Positions 17,036 through 26,395 are shown, numbered from the stretch's first letter. The stretch: 64,000 bases of DNA from an uncultured Bacteroidales bacterium (GCA_900541925.1 UQMB01000002.1:162893-226892); one strand, 5' to 3'. Notes: generated by a model from the letters alone, not told the origin. Numbers and translations: made by a program.

Positions 17036-19824
17036 ATATATCTGGCCGTAAAGGTATCAGTTTTCTTCAAATCTTCAGGCGTCCCCTCGAAGACGACTTC
17101 CCCTCCCCTGTCTCCGGCGTCCGGTCCGAGATCTATCACCCAGTCCGCAGAGCGGATCACATCCGGATTATGCTCCACCACGACGAGAGAATGTCCGGCC
17201 TCCAGAAGTGCGTCAAAGGCCCTTAGGAGCTTCTCGACATCATAGAAATGCAGCCCGGTCGTCGGCTCGTCAAAGAGAAACATTATCTTGTCCTTGCGCG
17301 TGCCGGCCTTGCCTATCGACAGGAAGTATGCCAGTTTTATGCGCTGGCTCTCTCCTCCGGAAAGGGTGGAGCTGCTCTGGCCAAGCTTGATGTAGCCGAG
17401 CCCGACATCCTGCAGAGGCTTGAGTTTGGCGGCCGCGGCCTTCGCGGAATCCTCAGTCCCGGCGGAGAAGAACTCCACCGCCTCATCCACGCTCATATTT
17501 AGGATGTCATCGACATTCTTGCCTCTGTAGCGGACTTCCAGCACCTCCGGCTTGAAGCGCCGGCCACCACAGGACTCGCAGACCATCTCGACATCAGCCA
17601 TGAACTGCATCTCGATACGCACGACCCCCTCGCCCTGACACTCCGGGCAGCGGCCGCCGTCAGTATTGAAAGAGAAGTAGTTCGGCCCGAAGCCGTTGAT
17701 CTTGGCATATTGCTGCTCCGCGAGCAGTTTCCGTATGTCATCGTATGCCTTGAGGTATGTCACCGCATTGGAGCGGGAACTGCGCCCTATCGGGTTCTGG
17801 TCTACATATTCGACCCGGGAGATCCTGTCCAGATTGCCTCCCAGGCTGCGGAAAGCCCCGGGGCGCTCCCCGCCGTTGTCGAAGTGCCGGCACAAGGCAG
17901 GATAGAGTATGTCCCCCACGAGGGTGGACTTGCCGGAACCGGACACCCCGGTCACGACGGTAAGCGTCCCCAGAGGGAAGCGCACATCGATGTCCTTGAG
18001 ATTGTGCTCCATCGCCCCGTTGACACTGATAAAATACTGCCACGGACGCCTCTCCCTCGAATAGCGTCCCCTCTTGCCATACAAGTACTGCAATGTCAAG
18101 GATTTGCTGACATCGGAAGAGCGCGGTTCCGCCGAGAGGTCGCCCTCGAACACCACCTGTCCGCCCGCAGCGCCGGCCAGCGGCCCCATGTCGATAAGGA
18201 GGTCCGCCGCACGCATGATTTCCTCGTCATGCTCCACCACTATGACGGTATTGCCTATGTCTCGGAGTCGCTTGAGGACATTTATAAGCATGTCGGTGTC
18301 GCGCGGGTGAAGACCGATGCTCGGCTCGTCCAGGATGTACATAGAGCCTACCAGGCTCGAACCGAGGGCCGTCACCAGGTTGACACGCTGGCTCTCCCCT
18401 CCCGAAAGGGTGTTGCAGGCGCGGTCCAGGGTCAGATACGAGAGCCCTACGTCACGCACACATTTAAGGCGGGAAATGATCTCCGCCAGCGGCTCGCTCA
18501 CTACCTGCCGCTCCGATTCGCCAAGTTCAAGGTTGCCGAGGAAATCCAGCGCCTCGTCAATGTTGAGCGAAAGCACCTCGGCTATATTCTTCCCGCCGAC
18601 CTTCACCCACATGGCTTCCTTGCGCAGACGGCTCCCGCCACACGCGTGGCAGGTCGCCTTGCCGCTGAAGCGGCTCAGCATATACTTGTACTGGATCTTG
18701 TATTTCTGAGTCTCGACCCACTCGAAGAACTCGTTGATGCCGACCAGGGAATTATCGTCCCCAGGGACGGAACGGGCATTCCAGATGAGGTCCCTGACAT
18801 TCTTGGCAAGGTTGCAGTACGGCTCGAAAACCGGTATCCCATAACGGTCCGCCAGCTTGACCATGTGGTCTTTGAACCAGCCCATCTTCTCCCCGCGCCA
18901 GCAGGCTATGGCCCCATCATAGATGCTCAATGACTTGTCCGGGACCACCAGGTCTTCGCTTATGCCGATGATCTTCCCGAGCCCCCCGCACACTGGGCAG
19001 GCGCCCAACGGGGAATTGAAGCTGAACAGGTATTCGTCCGGCTCGCGGAACACGATGCCGTCAAGTTCAAGCCTGTTGCAGAATTCCCGCGTCACCACGC
19101 CTTCAACGGCGACGCTGACCCGGCCGGAGCCGTGGGCGAAAGCGTCGGATACGGAGGAGAGGAGCCGCGTGCGGAGTTCCCCGTCATCGGCGGAGACCAC
19201 CCTGGCCCTGTCCACGAGCAGCTTGGCATCCTCCGGATATGCCCCGCCGGTCTTGAGGATGTCATCAATCTTCTGAGCCCGTCCGTCGGCATAAAGCCTG
19301 CTGTAGCCGTCTTCCTTGAGACGGAGCATAAGTTCCACCTTGTCATCCCTGCCCCGCCAGCCTATGTCGGAGAGTATGTAGCAGGTCTTTCCCGCCTGCG
19401 AGAATATGAAGCCAAGCACATCCTGCACGGAGTCGCGGCGCACCTCCCTTCCGGAGACGGGAGAGAAAGTATGGCCGGCACGGGCGAAGACAAGTCGAAG
19501 ATAGTCATATATTTCCGTAGTGGTGGCCACTGTGGAGCGCGGATTGCGGGTGGCGACTTTCTGCTCTATACATATCGCCGGCGGGATGCCGTCTATCAGG
19601 TCCACGTCCGGCTTGCTCATCCTGCCCAGGAACTGCCTGGCATAAGAGGACAGGCTTTCGGAGAAACGCCGCTGGCCTTCCGCGAAAAGGGTGTCAAATA
19701 CAAGTGAAGACTTGCCGGAACCGGACACCCCGGTAACCACCACAAGTCTTCCTCTTGGAATCTCAAGGGTCAGGTTCTTCAGATTGTTGACTCTGGCCCC
19801 CTTGATGATGATATTATTCTCCAC
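17032..19824 (-). CDS. uvrA: Excinuclease ABC subunit A
   Basis: A 930-residue UvrA, the damage-recognition ATPase of nucleotide excision repair. Two ABC modules are visible: Walker A GVSGSGKSSL near residue 32 and GVSGSGKSTL in the second half, with signatures LSGGESQRVNL and LSGGESQRIKL. Zinc sites include CPVCGGLG, CHACGGSR and CPECQGEG...CESCGG. I chose the GTG at 19824 (VENNIIIKGARVNNLK), which has AGGAAGAG upstream and matches the usual UvrA N-terminus. The ATG at 19929 would add 35 residues lying inside the wzz gene. The gene is embedded among polysaccharide genes. Confidence 0.95.
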   Translation of the reverse strand: MENNIIIKGARVNNLKNLTLEIPRGRLVVVTGVSGSGKSSLVFDTLFAEGQRRFSESLSSYARQFLGRMSKPDVDLIDGIPPAICIEQKVATRNPRSTVATTTEIYDYLRLVFARAGHTFSPVSGREVRRDSVQDVLGFIFSQAGKTCYILSDIGWRGRDDKVELMLRLKEDGYSRLYADGRAQKIDDILKTGGAYPEDAKLLVDRARVVSADDGELRTRLLSSVSDAFAHGSGRVSVAVEGVVTREFCNRLELDGIVFREPDEYLFSFNSPLGACPVCGGLGKIIGISEDLVVPDKSLSIYDGAIACWRGEKMGWFKDHMVKLADRYGIPVFEPYCNLAKNVRDLIWNARSVPGDDNSLVGINEFFEWVETQKYKIQYKYMLSRFSGKATCHACGGSRLRKEAMWVKVGGKNIAEVLSLNIDEALDFLGNLELGESERQVVSEPLAEIISRLKCVRDVGLSYLTLDRACNTLSGGESQRVNLVTALGSSLVGSMYILDEPSIGLHPRDTDMLINVLKRLRDIGNTVIVVEHDEEIMRAADLLIDMGPLAGAAGGQVVFEGDLSAEPRSSDVSKSLTLQYLYGKRGRYSRERRPWQYFISVNGAMEHNLKDIDVRFPLGTLTVVTGVSGSGKSTLVGDILYPALCRHFDNGGERPGAFRSLGGNLDRISRVEYVDQNPIGRSSRSNAVTYLKAYDDIRKLLAEQQYAKINGFGPNYFSFNTDGGRCPECQGEGVVRIEMQFMADVEMVCESCGGRRFKPEVLEVRYRGKNVDDILNMSVDEAVEFFSAGTEDSAKAAAAKLKPLQDVGLGYIKLGQSSSTLSGGESQRIKLAYFLSIGKAGTRKDKIMFLFDEPTTGLHFYDVEKLLRAFDALLEAGHSLVVVEHNPDVIRSADWVIDLGPDAGDRGGEVVFEGTPEDLKKTDTFTARYI

Positions 19825-20938
19825 TTGTCTCTTCCTCGTTCTCTTCTTTCTTGAAACGGGCTGTCCAGTCTCGTCCCCACAACACCCATACACCGGAGCA
19901 CACCGCACCCAGGAAGATGAAGGCGACAAGGGTCTTCAGTTTGGACGGCTTGCTGGCCCTCAAAGGGAGGGTCGGAGGGTTCAGGACAGTAAATACAGGC
20001 GTCTCCAGCTGGACTTTCGCCTTGGCGACCTGAAGCTGCTGTGCCGCAGAGTTGTAGATCTGATAGGACAGGTCCATCTCGTTCTTGAGACGCTCCTGCT
20101 CTGTCTTGACGCTCTGGCGCACAAGCATCTGGTTGGAGTCCACATAGCGGGCGTAGCGCTGCTGCGCGTCGAAATAATCGGCCTTGGCCTCCGAATATAT
20201 CTTCTCGTAATACACCACGTCCTTGCGGGATTTGCCCGTACGGTAATCGGTAACATAGGACTGCAGACGGTCTATCAAGACCTCTGAAAGCTTCAGCGCC
20301 ACGCGCGGATTCTGGGCGGCGACCGTGATTGTGATGACCATGGTCTTCTTGTCCACGACCACGGAGATGCTGTTCTTGATGGCCTTGGCTATGGCCGCCT
20401 GCTCGGTGGTCAGAGCCACAGGATTGACGGACTCGTATCCCTCAATCTTCTCCGGCTTACCCCTCACAAGGCTCATCCCCCAGCCTATGGCCTTCATCGG
20501 AGCCTGCAGCACATATCCCCACCACGGGGCACGGGTATACTCCTTGTAATATCCATAGACATCAGTGCGCACCGTATCTTTCTTGTGCATGAACTGCACC
20601 GGCACGGAGAAAAGGTCTATCACGAACGGTGCCGAGGAGACGATCTCCGGATAGAGGTCAGGCGACACGGCATCGGAAGTGGACATACCGCCAAGATTGA
20701 TGCCGGCCATGCTGGCAAGCGACGAGAGGCTGCTGCTGCGCCTGTCCACGACCTCGGGGGCGAGTTTGGAGGTCACCGTGAACTCCTTGGGTATGCTGAA
20801 GCCTATGACCAGACCGGCGACGGCGGCCACCGCGCACCACCTCAATATGAACTTGCGGTCCTTGAGAAGCTTGCGGAGCAGTTCCATGATGTCAATCTCG
20901 TCGTACTGCTCTTCTGGCTGATATTTCTGTTCTTCCAT
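19814..20938 (-). CDS. Wzz/Wzc-type polysaccharide chain-length determinant
   Basis: A 374-residue inner-membrane protein of the Wzz family controlling chain length or export of surface polysaccharide. The layout is an N-terminal cytoplasmic segment with IDIMELLRKLLKDRK, a membrane helix (about residues 31-50), a periplasmic region with coiled-coil helices (about residues 240-310), the proline-rich PPTLPLRASKPS just before the second membrane helix, and a short charged tail. No C-terminal tyrosine kinase domain is present. It lies 12 bp downstream of the Wza-like gene, its natural partner. Confidence 0.88.
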   Translation of the reverse strand: MEEQKYQPEEQYDEIDIMELLRKLLKDRKFILRWCAVAAVAGLVIGFSIPKEFTVTSKLAPEVVDRRSSSLSSLASMAGINLGGMSTSDAVSPDLYPEIVSSAPFVIDLFSVPVQFMHKKDTVRTDVYGYYKEYTRAPWWGYVLQAPMKAIGWGMSLVRGKPEKIEGYESVNPVALTTEQAAIAKAIKNSISVVVDKKTMVITITVAAQNPRVALKLSEVLIDRLQSYVTDYRTGKSRKDVVYYEKIYSEAKADYFDAQQRYARYVDSNQMLVRQSVKTEQERLKNEMDLSYQIYNSAAQQLQVAKAKVQLETPVFTVLNPPTLPLRASKPSKLKTLVAFIFLGAVCSGVWVLWGRDWTARFKKEENEEETSGE

Positions 20939-20950
20939 TGTCGTACTGTG

Positions 20951-23377
20951 CTAAAGGATTCTGATCAGGATGGAGATGAGCGAGATGAGAGATGTGGCGG
21001 CACTGCTCGTCGCGATTATGTCGGCAGTGGTCAGGCTCTTCTTATCTTCCTTGGCCGGAACGATGATCGTGCAGCCCGGCTCGATCTTCAGATGATTGAG
21101 CTTCGACTGCGCCGCCTCCCCGTTCATGTACACCACATATACCTTGGAACGCTTGGCCTTGTTGCTGAAGCCGCCGGCGGCGTTGATATAGTGGCGCAGA
21201 GTCTTGTTGCGCTCATAGAGGACTGCGTTAGGGTACATCACTTCACCCATTATGCGCACCGTGTTGACATACTCAGGGATGAAGATGCGGTCGCCTTCCT
21301 GCAGGTCGATGTCGTATGCGGAGCCCGGCTTGTTCATCGCCTTCTCCAGGTCTATGGCCACGGCGTAGTCCGCGGCGACATTGAGTTTGTCAACATCGAT
21401 GGTGTCGTTCTGTGTGGTGTTATTCGCAGACAAACCCTTCAGCGACTCCTTGTGCTGGTCGACGGTTATGCTGTTGTTGCGGCGGATGAGCATGGCGCCC
21501 TTGAGGTAGGCGCTTGAGGTGAAGCCGCCGGCGCGCTCAAGCAGATCGGAGAGGCGGTCGTTGCGGTTGAGAAGCACATACTGTCCCGGGAAGACGACCT
21601 CGCCTTCCACGGTGACGAACTGCTGGCTGCGGTATCCCGGACTCTTGCGGATGGACACCACGTCATAAGGCTCAAGTATGAACCTGTCTCCCCCGTCGGT
21701 CGCAAGGCCGTCCACGATGGAGAACGTGAAAGTGCGTCCGAGGGTGTCAGAGACCTCCGTGCCGGAAGGATCCACTACCCTCCTCGCCACATCGACCCTG
21801 GCCGTGGAAGCCCCTTCAAGCAGGCCACCGGCCCGGAGGATGAGATCCTCCACGGTGGTGTTGTCAGAGAACGGGAATGTCCCCGGACGGGCGACCATGC
21901 CGTTTATCGTCAGGGTGCCGCGGTCTTCCAGTTCGTTGACGCTTGAGACGATCAGCACATCGTTCTTCTTGAGGAGCACATCGTCCCCCAAGCCGGAAAG
22001 CACCGCGCCCAGGTTGACGGAGACGGTCTCCAGATTGAGGTCGGCCTTCTCGCGAAGGAGCACCGCTCTGCCGAGGAAAGCATCTTCCATCGGGCCGCCG
22101 GCCCTCTCAATGAGCTGTCTCACCGTGGCTATGTCGCCGCCGAGCTGGTACATCCCGGGACGGAACACATAGCCGCGGACCTCCACCATGTTGGCGAAAC
22201 GGTCAAGGCTCGAACTTACGGTCACCTCATCCCCGTCCGCCATCTTGCAGGTCTTGAAGTCCTTGGCGGCAACGGTATATATCTCCTTCTCCGCGCCGGT
22301 CGCCCTGACCACGCGGACATCTTCCTTATAGGCTTCTCCGGCAAACCCGCCGGCATATACGATGAGATCGTCGAGCGTCTCGTCCTCTTTCATCTCGTAT
22401 CGCATAGGGCGCTTGACATCACCCTTGATGTCCACAAGCCCGACATACGGAGGGACGATCACGATATCGTCATCTTCGAGCCTGATGTCGGAGTCGGACT
22501 TGCCGTCGAAAAGATAGCCGTACACGTCCACGGTCGCGACCTGCTTCCCGCCGCGCACGACCTTTATCGCACGCAGGGAACCGGTCTCGGACACTCCGCC
22601 CGCACGGTAAAGCGCGGAAAAGACGGTGGAGAACGACGAGAGCCTGTATGTGCCGGGAACCTTGACATCTCCCATCACATTGACCTTGATGGTGCGGATC
22701 TGCCCGAGGGTCACGCTGATGGACGAGTTGGGGCTGTCCCCGCCGATGCCGCCATACTTCGACGCGAGCATCTTGCGTATCTTGTCTCCGGCTTCCTTGA
22801 TGGTCAGACCGTTAAGGTACACCGGGCCTATCTGGCTGATATATATGCGGCCTTCCGGAGAGACGGTCTTGGTCATTGTGTCCTCGTTGTCGCCCCAGAT
22901 TTCTATTATGAGCTGGTCTCCGGGGCCGAGCTTGTAGTTCTCCGGGGTGGCCATGTTTTCATTCGGTTCGAATGTCAGCTGGCTGGAGGTGAAGATGTCG
23001 TGACCGAAAATATTGCTCTTGTCCGGCGCGCCAGCCGCAGTCGAATCGGCGAAAGCCTTATCAACCACTCCGCCCAGATTCTTCTCTTCGCCGGTCAGCA
23101 TGTCGCTGCTGACACTGCGGTTGACGGCACCGCCGTCCAGGGATCTGGAGGTGATGGAAGATCCGGTGCCGGCGGCCTCATATTGGGCCTTGATACGTTC
23201 GGCCTGCTCTCTGGTGACGCCCCTCGCAAGCAGTTCCTTCCCTATCTGGGTTTCGCTCTTGCCGGCCGCGACACCATCCTTGACATAATCAACCACCTGA
23301 CTGTCCGTCATCTGGGCATTGAGCCCCTGAGCAAAGAGACAGAGCAGTGCAGCTGTCAGAAGTATAAGTCTTTTCAT
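20951..23377 (-). CDS. Wza-like polysaccharide export protein with SLBB repeats
   Basis: An 808-residue outer-membrane exporter of the Wza/polysaccharide-export superfamily. After a signal peptide (cleavage near LNAQ, residue 21) there is a short helical domain, then the Poly_export domain (YKLGPGDQLIIEIWGD), then multiple SLBB beta-grasp domains, each recognisable by a repeating V.V.GeV..PG.Y pattern (VMGDVKVPGTYRL, VRGYVFRPGMYQL, INGMVARPGTFPF, VEGEVVFPGQYVL, IMGEVMYPNAVLY). The C-terminus is a hydrophobic helix (ISLISILIRIL). It is the first gene of the polysaccharide operon. Confidence 0.93.
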   Translation of the reverse strand: MKRLILLTAALLCLFAQGLNAQMTDSQVVDYVKDGVAAGKSETQIGKELLARGVTREQAERIKAQYEAAGTGSSITSRSLDGGAVNRSVSSDMLTGEEKNLGGVVDKAFADSTAAGAPDKSNIFGHDIFTSSQLTFEPNENMATPENYKLGPGDQLIIEIWGDNEDTMTKTVSPEGRIYISQIGPVYLNGLTIKEAGDKIRKMLASKYGGIGGDSPNSSISVTLGQIRTIKVNVMGDVKVPGTYRLSSFSTVFSALYRAGGVSETGSLRAIKVVRGGKQVATVDVYGYLFDGKSDSDIRLEDDDIVIVPPYVGLVDIKGDVKRPMRYEMKEDETLDDLIVYAGGFAGEAYKEDVRVVRATGAEKEIYTVAAKDFKTCKMADGDEVTVSSSLDRFANMVEVRGYVFRPGMYQLGGDIATVRQLIERAGGPMEDAFLGRAVLLREKADLNLETVSVNLGAVLSGLGDDVLLKKNDVLIVSSVNELEDRGTLTINGMVARPGTFPFSDNTTVEDLILRAGGLLEGASTARVDVARRVVDPSGTEVSDTLGRTFTFSIVDGLATDGGDRFILEPYDVVSIRKSPGYRSQQFVTVEGEVVFPGQYVLLNRNDRLSDLLERAGGFTSSAYLKGAMLIRRNNSITVDQHKESLKGLSANNTTQNDTIDVDKLNVAADYAVAIDLEKAMNKPGSAYDIDLQEGDRIFIPEYVNTVRIMGEVMYPNAVLYERNKTLRHYINAAGGFSNKAKRSKVYVVYMNGEAAQSKLNHLKIEPGCTIIVPAKEDKKSLTTADIIATSSAATSLISLISILIRIL

Positions 23378-23390
23378 TGCATCGTATTGC

Positions 23391-23428
23391 TAAATAATCG
23401 TAAAAATCTTTGCCAACTCCGCGGCAAT
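23391..23428 (-). repeat. Arm fragment of the palindromic repeat (copy B')
   Basis: On the minus strand the segment TTGCCGCGGAGTTGGCAAAG and the following ATTTTT match the internal left arm of the repeat (TTGCCGCAGATTTGGCAAAG). It lies in the leader of the wza-like gene, directly next to copy B, and has no outer ends. It may be the remains of an older insertion. Confidence 0.6.
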
Positions 23429-23447
23429 ATGTCTGTTGCCGCTCCCC

Positions 23448-23596
23448 GAGTAACCCTCAAAAACAACCTGCCTCATCTTGGTTTTTGGCCTATTCCTCAT
23501 CAGTCATGCGCCACCGGCACAATCCTTCTTCGACAACAGCTACATCCTCGAAAATCTCCTCATAATCTGAGACAGCTTATTCTTCAGGGTCACTAA
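23448..23596 (-). repeat. Palindromic intergenic repeat, copy B (diverged)
   Basis: About 149 bp aligning end to end with copy D read in the same direction, but with many substitutions. Shared landmarks are GTAACC at the start, CATCAGTCATG and CCACCGGCACA in the centre, TCCTTCTTC, and CTTATT...TCACTAA at the end. The central stem still pairs (TGTGCC with GGCGCA, one G-T wobble). It lies between the wza-like gene and the tRNA-Asp promoter. Confidence 0.7.
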
Positions 23597-23790
23597 AGTG
23601 TACAAAAATAAGTCTTTTATGTTTATCGGGCAACACCTGGCCCGCAATTGATTCGGATATTAGTCGGAATATCGGTCCGGTTCGGTCTGGGGCTCGGCCT
23701 TGGCCCGGGCCTATCTTAATCCAATCGCGGGTCTGTCTTGGCGGCCAAAACATACCAAAGCAACTTTTTTCGATTTTTTTCGGCGTGGCG

Positions 23791-23821
23791 CTTGCAGATT
23801 CAGAAATTGTCCCTATCTTTG
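23791..23821 (+). promoter_or_regulatory. Promoter of tRNA-Asp
   Basis: The -33-like CTTG (23791-23794) and the -7 box TATCTTTG (23814-23821) are 19 bp apart, 30 bp before the tRNA. Confidence 0.65.
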
Positions 23822-23851
23822 CATCCGCTTTCAGGAATAAGCAACCAGCCT

Positions 23852-23925
23852 GGTGCGGTAGTTCAGCTGGTTAGAATGCCGGCCTGTCACGCCGGAGGTC
23901 GAGGGTTCGAGTCCCTTCCGCACCG
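23852..23925 (+). tRNA. tRNA-Asp (anticodon GTC)
   Basis: A 74-base cloverleaf. The acceptor arms GGTGCGG and CCGCACC pair perfectly, the anticodon stem CCGGC/GCCGG encloses loop CTGTCAC with anticodon GTC, and the T arm carries TTCGAGT. The discriminator base is G and no CCA is encoded (GCA follows). A promoter precedes it and a hairpin terminator follows at once. Confidence 0.95.
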
Positions 23926-23927
23926 CA

Positions 23928-23960
23928 AACCCCCTTTCAGAATGTTCTGAGAGGGGGTTT
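23928..23960 (+). terminator. Terminator after tRNA-Asp
   Basis: Stem AACCCCCT-TCAGAA with TTCTGA-AGGGGGTT around a two-base TG loop, with one mismatched position, followed by TTTCTGTTTT. It begins two bases after the tRNA. Confidence 0.8.
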
Positions 23961-24663
23961 CTGTTTTCCGGCCCGCCGCGCGGCGGCCGTCACCAACCAC
24001 TTTTGTCAATTTTCTCGCGGCCAGACAGACTTTTCCGGCCCTTCAGCAGGTCCATTCGGCTGTGGCCATCGGCGGTGCCATCAGCGGTGCCATCGGCGGT
24101 GGCAGATAAGTGTCTGATAATGAGCGTAATGATGATTTGCCCTGTCTGGTTTCGCTGACAGGTAAAGAACTCTTTTGCTTGATTATTAGCGTGTTATATG
24201 CCACCGCTCGTGTGCCGGACTTTCCGCCGCACCTGCTCTTGCTGCCACCGCCGCGTGCAGCCCCCGATGCCAAGACGAGCCTCGCGTACACCACAGGGCC
24301 ATTTTCTGCACCGCACTGTCCGGCGAGGCCGTCCCGTACAACAGAAGGCCTGATTCTGTACGGCGCGGTGGGGCCTGCCGTCACAGGACCGCCTCTTGCC
24401 CATTGCTGAAACCCGTTGCTGCCAGGTGTGAGCCCGTTCCGGCATTTCCGCTGCTACCTAAACCGCCAATATGCCTCGCATGGCCCTCTGCGGCACCCGC
24501 CGCTGCCAGGTGTGAGCCGTTTTCGCCGAATCGGCTCACACCTGCGTCGTGTGACTCAGGCTGCTGGCCAGGCGCTATGGCGACTGGCGCCCGGGAACAG
24601 GCCGCCACCTGCGATGCTTTTGTGTTGAGCAGGAGGCTGCCCGCACCCGATGCGCCGCCCATT
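23961..24663. other. Gene-poor stretch with short repeats and a hairpin
   Basis: I see no convincing gene in these 700 bases; the open frames are proline- and alanine-rich shadows. It holds three tandem copies of the 12-mer GCCATCRGCGGT (24065-24100), two copies of GCTGCCAGGTGTGAGCC (about 24418 and 24503), and a perfect 12-bp hairpin described separately. Base composition is irregular compared with the coding DNA around it, as expected for decayed or accessory sequence. Confidence 0.5.
24508..24543. repeat. Perfect 12-bp inverted repeat
   Basis: AGGTGTGAGCCG (24508-24519) pairs perfectly with CGGCTCACACCT (24532-24543) around a 12-base loop. No T-run follows on either strand, so it is not an obvious terminator. 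The left arm also occurs at about 24421 without a partner. Confidence 0.6.
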
Positions 24664-24821
24664 TTAGTACGCGACCGAAAACAAATTGCCGCAGATTTGT
24701 CAAAGGTCTTTGCGGATAGATACCCTTTTGAAGAAGGAGTGTGCCCGGCGGTACATGACCGATGAGAAAGTCACCCAAAAGATTGCCCAATATGTGGCGC
24801 TATACTTCCCAACGCCTACCC
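24664..24821 (+). repeat. Palindromic intergenic repeat, copy C (diverged)
   Basis: About 158 bp aligning over its full length with copies A, D and F (TTGCCGCAGATTTG, GCGGATAGAT, GAAGAAGGAGTGTGCC, ACATGACCGATGA, CAAAAGATTGCC), with many substitutions and a short deletion. The central stem TGTGCC/GGTACA still pairs through one wobble. The GTT-end is poorly preserved (AACGCCTACC). It ends 14 bp before the Fic promoter. Confidence 0.75.
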
Positions 24822-24834
24822 AAGGAGAAGCAGT

Positions 24835-24865
24835 TTTGAAATCATGGCAAAAAGTGGTATCTTTA
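24835..24865 (+). promoter_or_regulatory. Promoter of the Fic gene
   Basis: TTTG (24835-24838) and TATCTTTA (24858-24865) with a 19-bp spacer, one mismatch from the -7 consensus, 26 bp before the ATG. Confidence 0.65.
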
Positions 24866-24891
24866 CCACCAATTAGCAAACATTTCGGGCC

Positions 24892-25965
24892 ATGAAGTAC
24901 CTCAACATAGCAAAAGCCATTGAAGCTTGGCGCTCCATCCAGCCACTCTCCGAAAGGGATCGGGAACGCCTTAACCGCAAGTTCACCGTGGATTTCAACT
25001 TCAACAGCAACCACATTGAAGGCAACACCCTGACATATGGCCAGACCGAGCTTCTGCTCCTTTTCGGCAAGGTCGTCGGAGAAGCCGAAATGAAGGACCT
25101 GGAAGATATGAAAGCCAGCAATGTCGGCCTCAAAATGATGCAGGAACAGACACTCATCAAGGAGATGCCGCTCACGCAGAACTTCATCCGCCAGCTCCAT
25201 AAGGTACTGCTCCGCGAGGACTACACTGTTTATCGTGAACTCCCCGGCGGCCTGCAGACCAGCTATGTCATTCACGCCGGACGGTACAAAACCCGACCGA
25301 ACAGCGTAATCACCCGCTATGGAGACCGCTTCGAATATGCATCCCCAGAAGAGACTCCCGCCCTGATGGCAGACCTTGTCGACTGGTACAATGACGAAGA
25401 AGCCAAAGGCAGACTCTCCCCCGTAGAGCTTGCCGCACTGTTCCACTATCGTTACATCCGTATCCACCCTTTTGAGGATGGAAATGGCCGCATTGCCCGC
25501 CTGATTGTCAACTTCATTCTCGCACGCCACGATTATCCCATGATCGTCGTCCGCAGCCGTAGCAAAAAGGACTATCTGGAGGCGCTGCATCAGGCCGACC
25601 TGGAAGTAGGGGCAACGCCCAGCGCCGGAGTCCACGCCCCTCTTGAGCACATCCGTCCTTTCTCCAAATACTTCACCGCCATGGCAGCAGAAGAGATTTA
25701 CAACGATGTACGCTTCGTAACCGAACCGGACGAAAATGTCTGGTGGTATGATGGACAGCGAGTTGAGTTCCGTACGCCGAATTACGCCAAGATTCTCCGG
25801 ATAATGCAGAGCCAGTCTTCGGTCACTATCGATGGTCTGAAAGAAGAGCTTGGTATCAACAAGTCCGCCGTCCAGCGCCTTCTTGGATCCCTCAGAGAAA
25901 AGGGCTACATCGAGCCGGCAGGAGAAGGTGGAGGGTGGCGTGTACTCATTACGCCATCGTTATAA
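24892..25965 (+). CDS. Fic family protein with inhibitory motif and C-terminal winged helix
   Basis: A 357-residue Fic-domain protein that probably AMPylates a target protein. The catalytic loop is HPFEDGNGRIAR with His192. An N-terminal inhibitory helix of the (S/T)xxxE(G/N) kind is present as SNHIEGN (Ser39, Glu43, Gly44), so this is a class II, self-inhibited enzyme. The C-terminus (about residues 300-355) has a helix-turn-helix segment, VTIDGLKEELGINKSAVQRL, as in many chromosomal Fic proteins of Bacteroidota. It is monocistronic, behind its own promoter, between two gene-poor regions. No antitoxin gene is adjacent, consistent with the built-in inhibitor. Confidence 0.92.
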   Translation: MKYLNIAKAIEAWRSIQPLSERDRERLNRKFTVDFNFNSNHIEGNTLTYGQTELLLLFGKVVGEAEMKDLEDMKASNVGLKMMQEQTLIKEMPLTQNFIRQLHKVLLREDYTVYRELPGGLQTSYVIHAGRYKTRPNSVITRYGDRFEYASPEETPALMADLVDWYNDEEAKGRLSPVELAALFHYRYIRIHPFEDGNGRIARLIVNFILARHDYPMIVVRSRSKKDYLEALHQADLEVGATPSAGVHAPLEHIRPFSKYFTAMAAEEIYNDVRFVTEPDENVWWYDGQRVEFRTPNYAKILRIMQSQSSVTIDGLKEELGINKSAVQRLLGSLREKGYIEPAGEGGGWRVLITPSL

Positions 25966-26345
25966 GTCATTCTGACAGCTCGGGACAGACCTGACCAGAC
26001 GGGAGCCATCTCGACATTCTCGCCCCGGCCGAGAAGCGACACCGCCGGCATGCAGCCATGCGCCCTCCACGCGGCCGCGCGGGTCATATTGAAAAACAAC
26101 AAGACAGATTCTCACCACCAGCACGAATAGGCGTCGAAAAACACAAAAACAAGACGCCGTAATGCTGACCCCATCTCGTTCATCGCCTCAACTTCGTTCG
26201 GATTAAGAAGGTGTCCCCCCAAAAAAACCTTGGTTTCCTATGGGTAAAGAAGCAACTTGCCTTAGGACGCCCCAGAAAAGAGATAATCTATGAGTTCAAC
26301 GAGAAGGCAAAGAATTAACCCGCAGCAGGGACCGCATTTGCCCAA

Positions 26346-26379
26346 TTTGGTACGGGAAACCCCTCTTTCCCGTACCAAA
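26346..26379. repeat. Palindrome 1, perfect 14-bp stem
   Basis: TTTGGTACGGGAAA pairs perfectly with TTTCCCGTACCAAA around the loop CCCCTC. It could act as a bidirectional terminator for fic (+) and queD (-), although neither side has a clean T-run beyond the stem. Confidence 0.7.
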
Positions 26380-26395
26380 CCTACCTTGAAACCCG

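Noticed and set aside
24065..24100. Three tandem 12-mers GCCATCRGCGGT as a possible CRISPR or iteron array
   Set aside because: Units are contiguous with no spacers, only three copies, and no cas or replication genes are near.
24110..24409. 99-codon plus-strand ORF in the gene-poor region
   Set aside because: Proline/alanine-rich, no promoter, no recognisable domain, and overlapped by equally open frames on the other strand.
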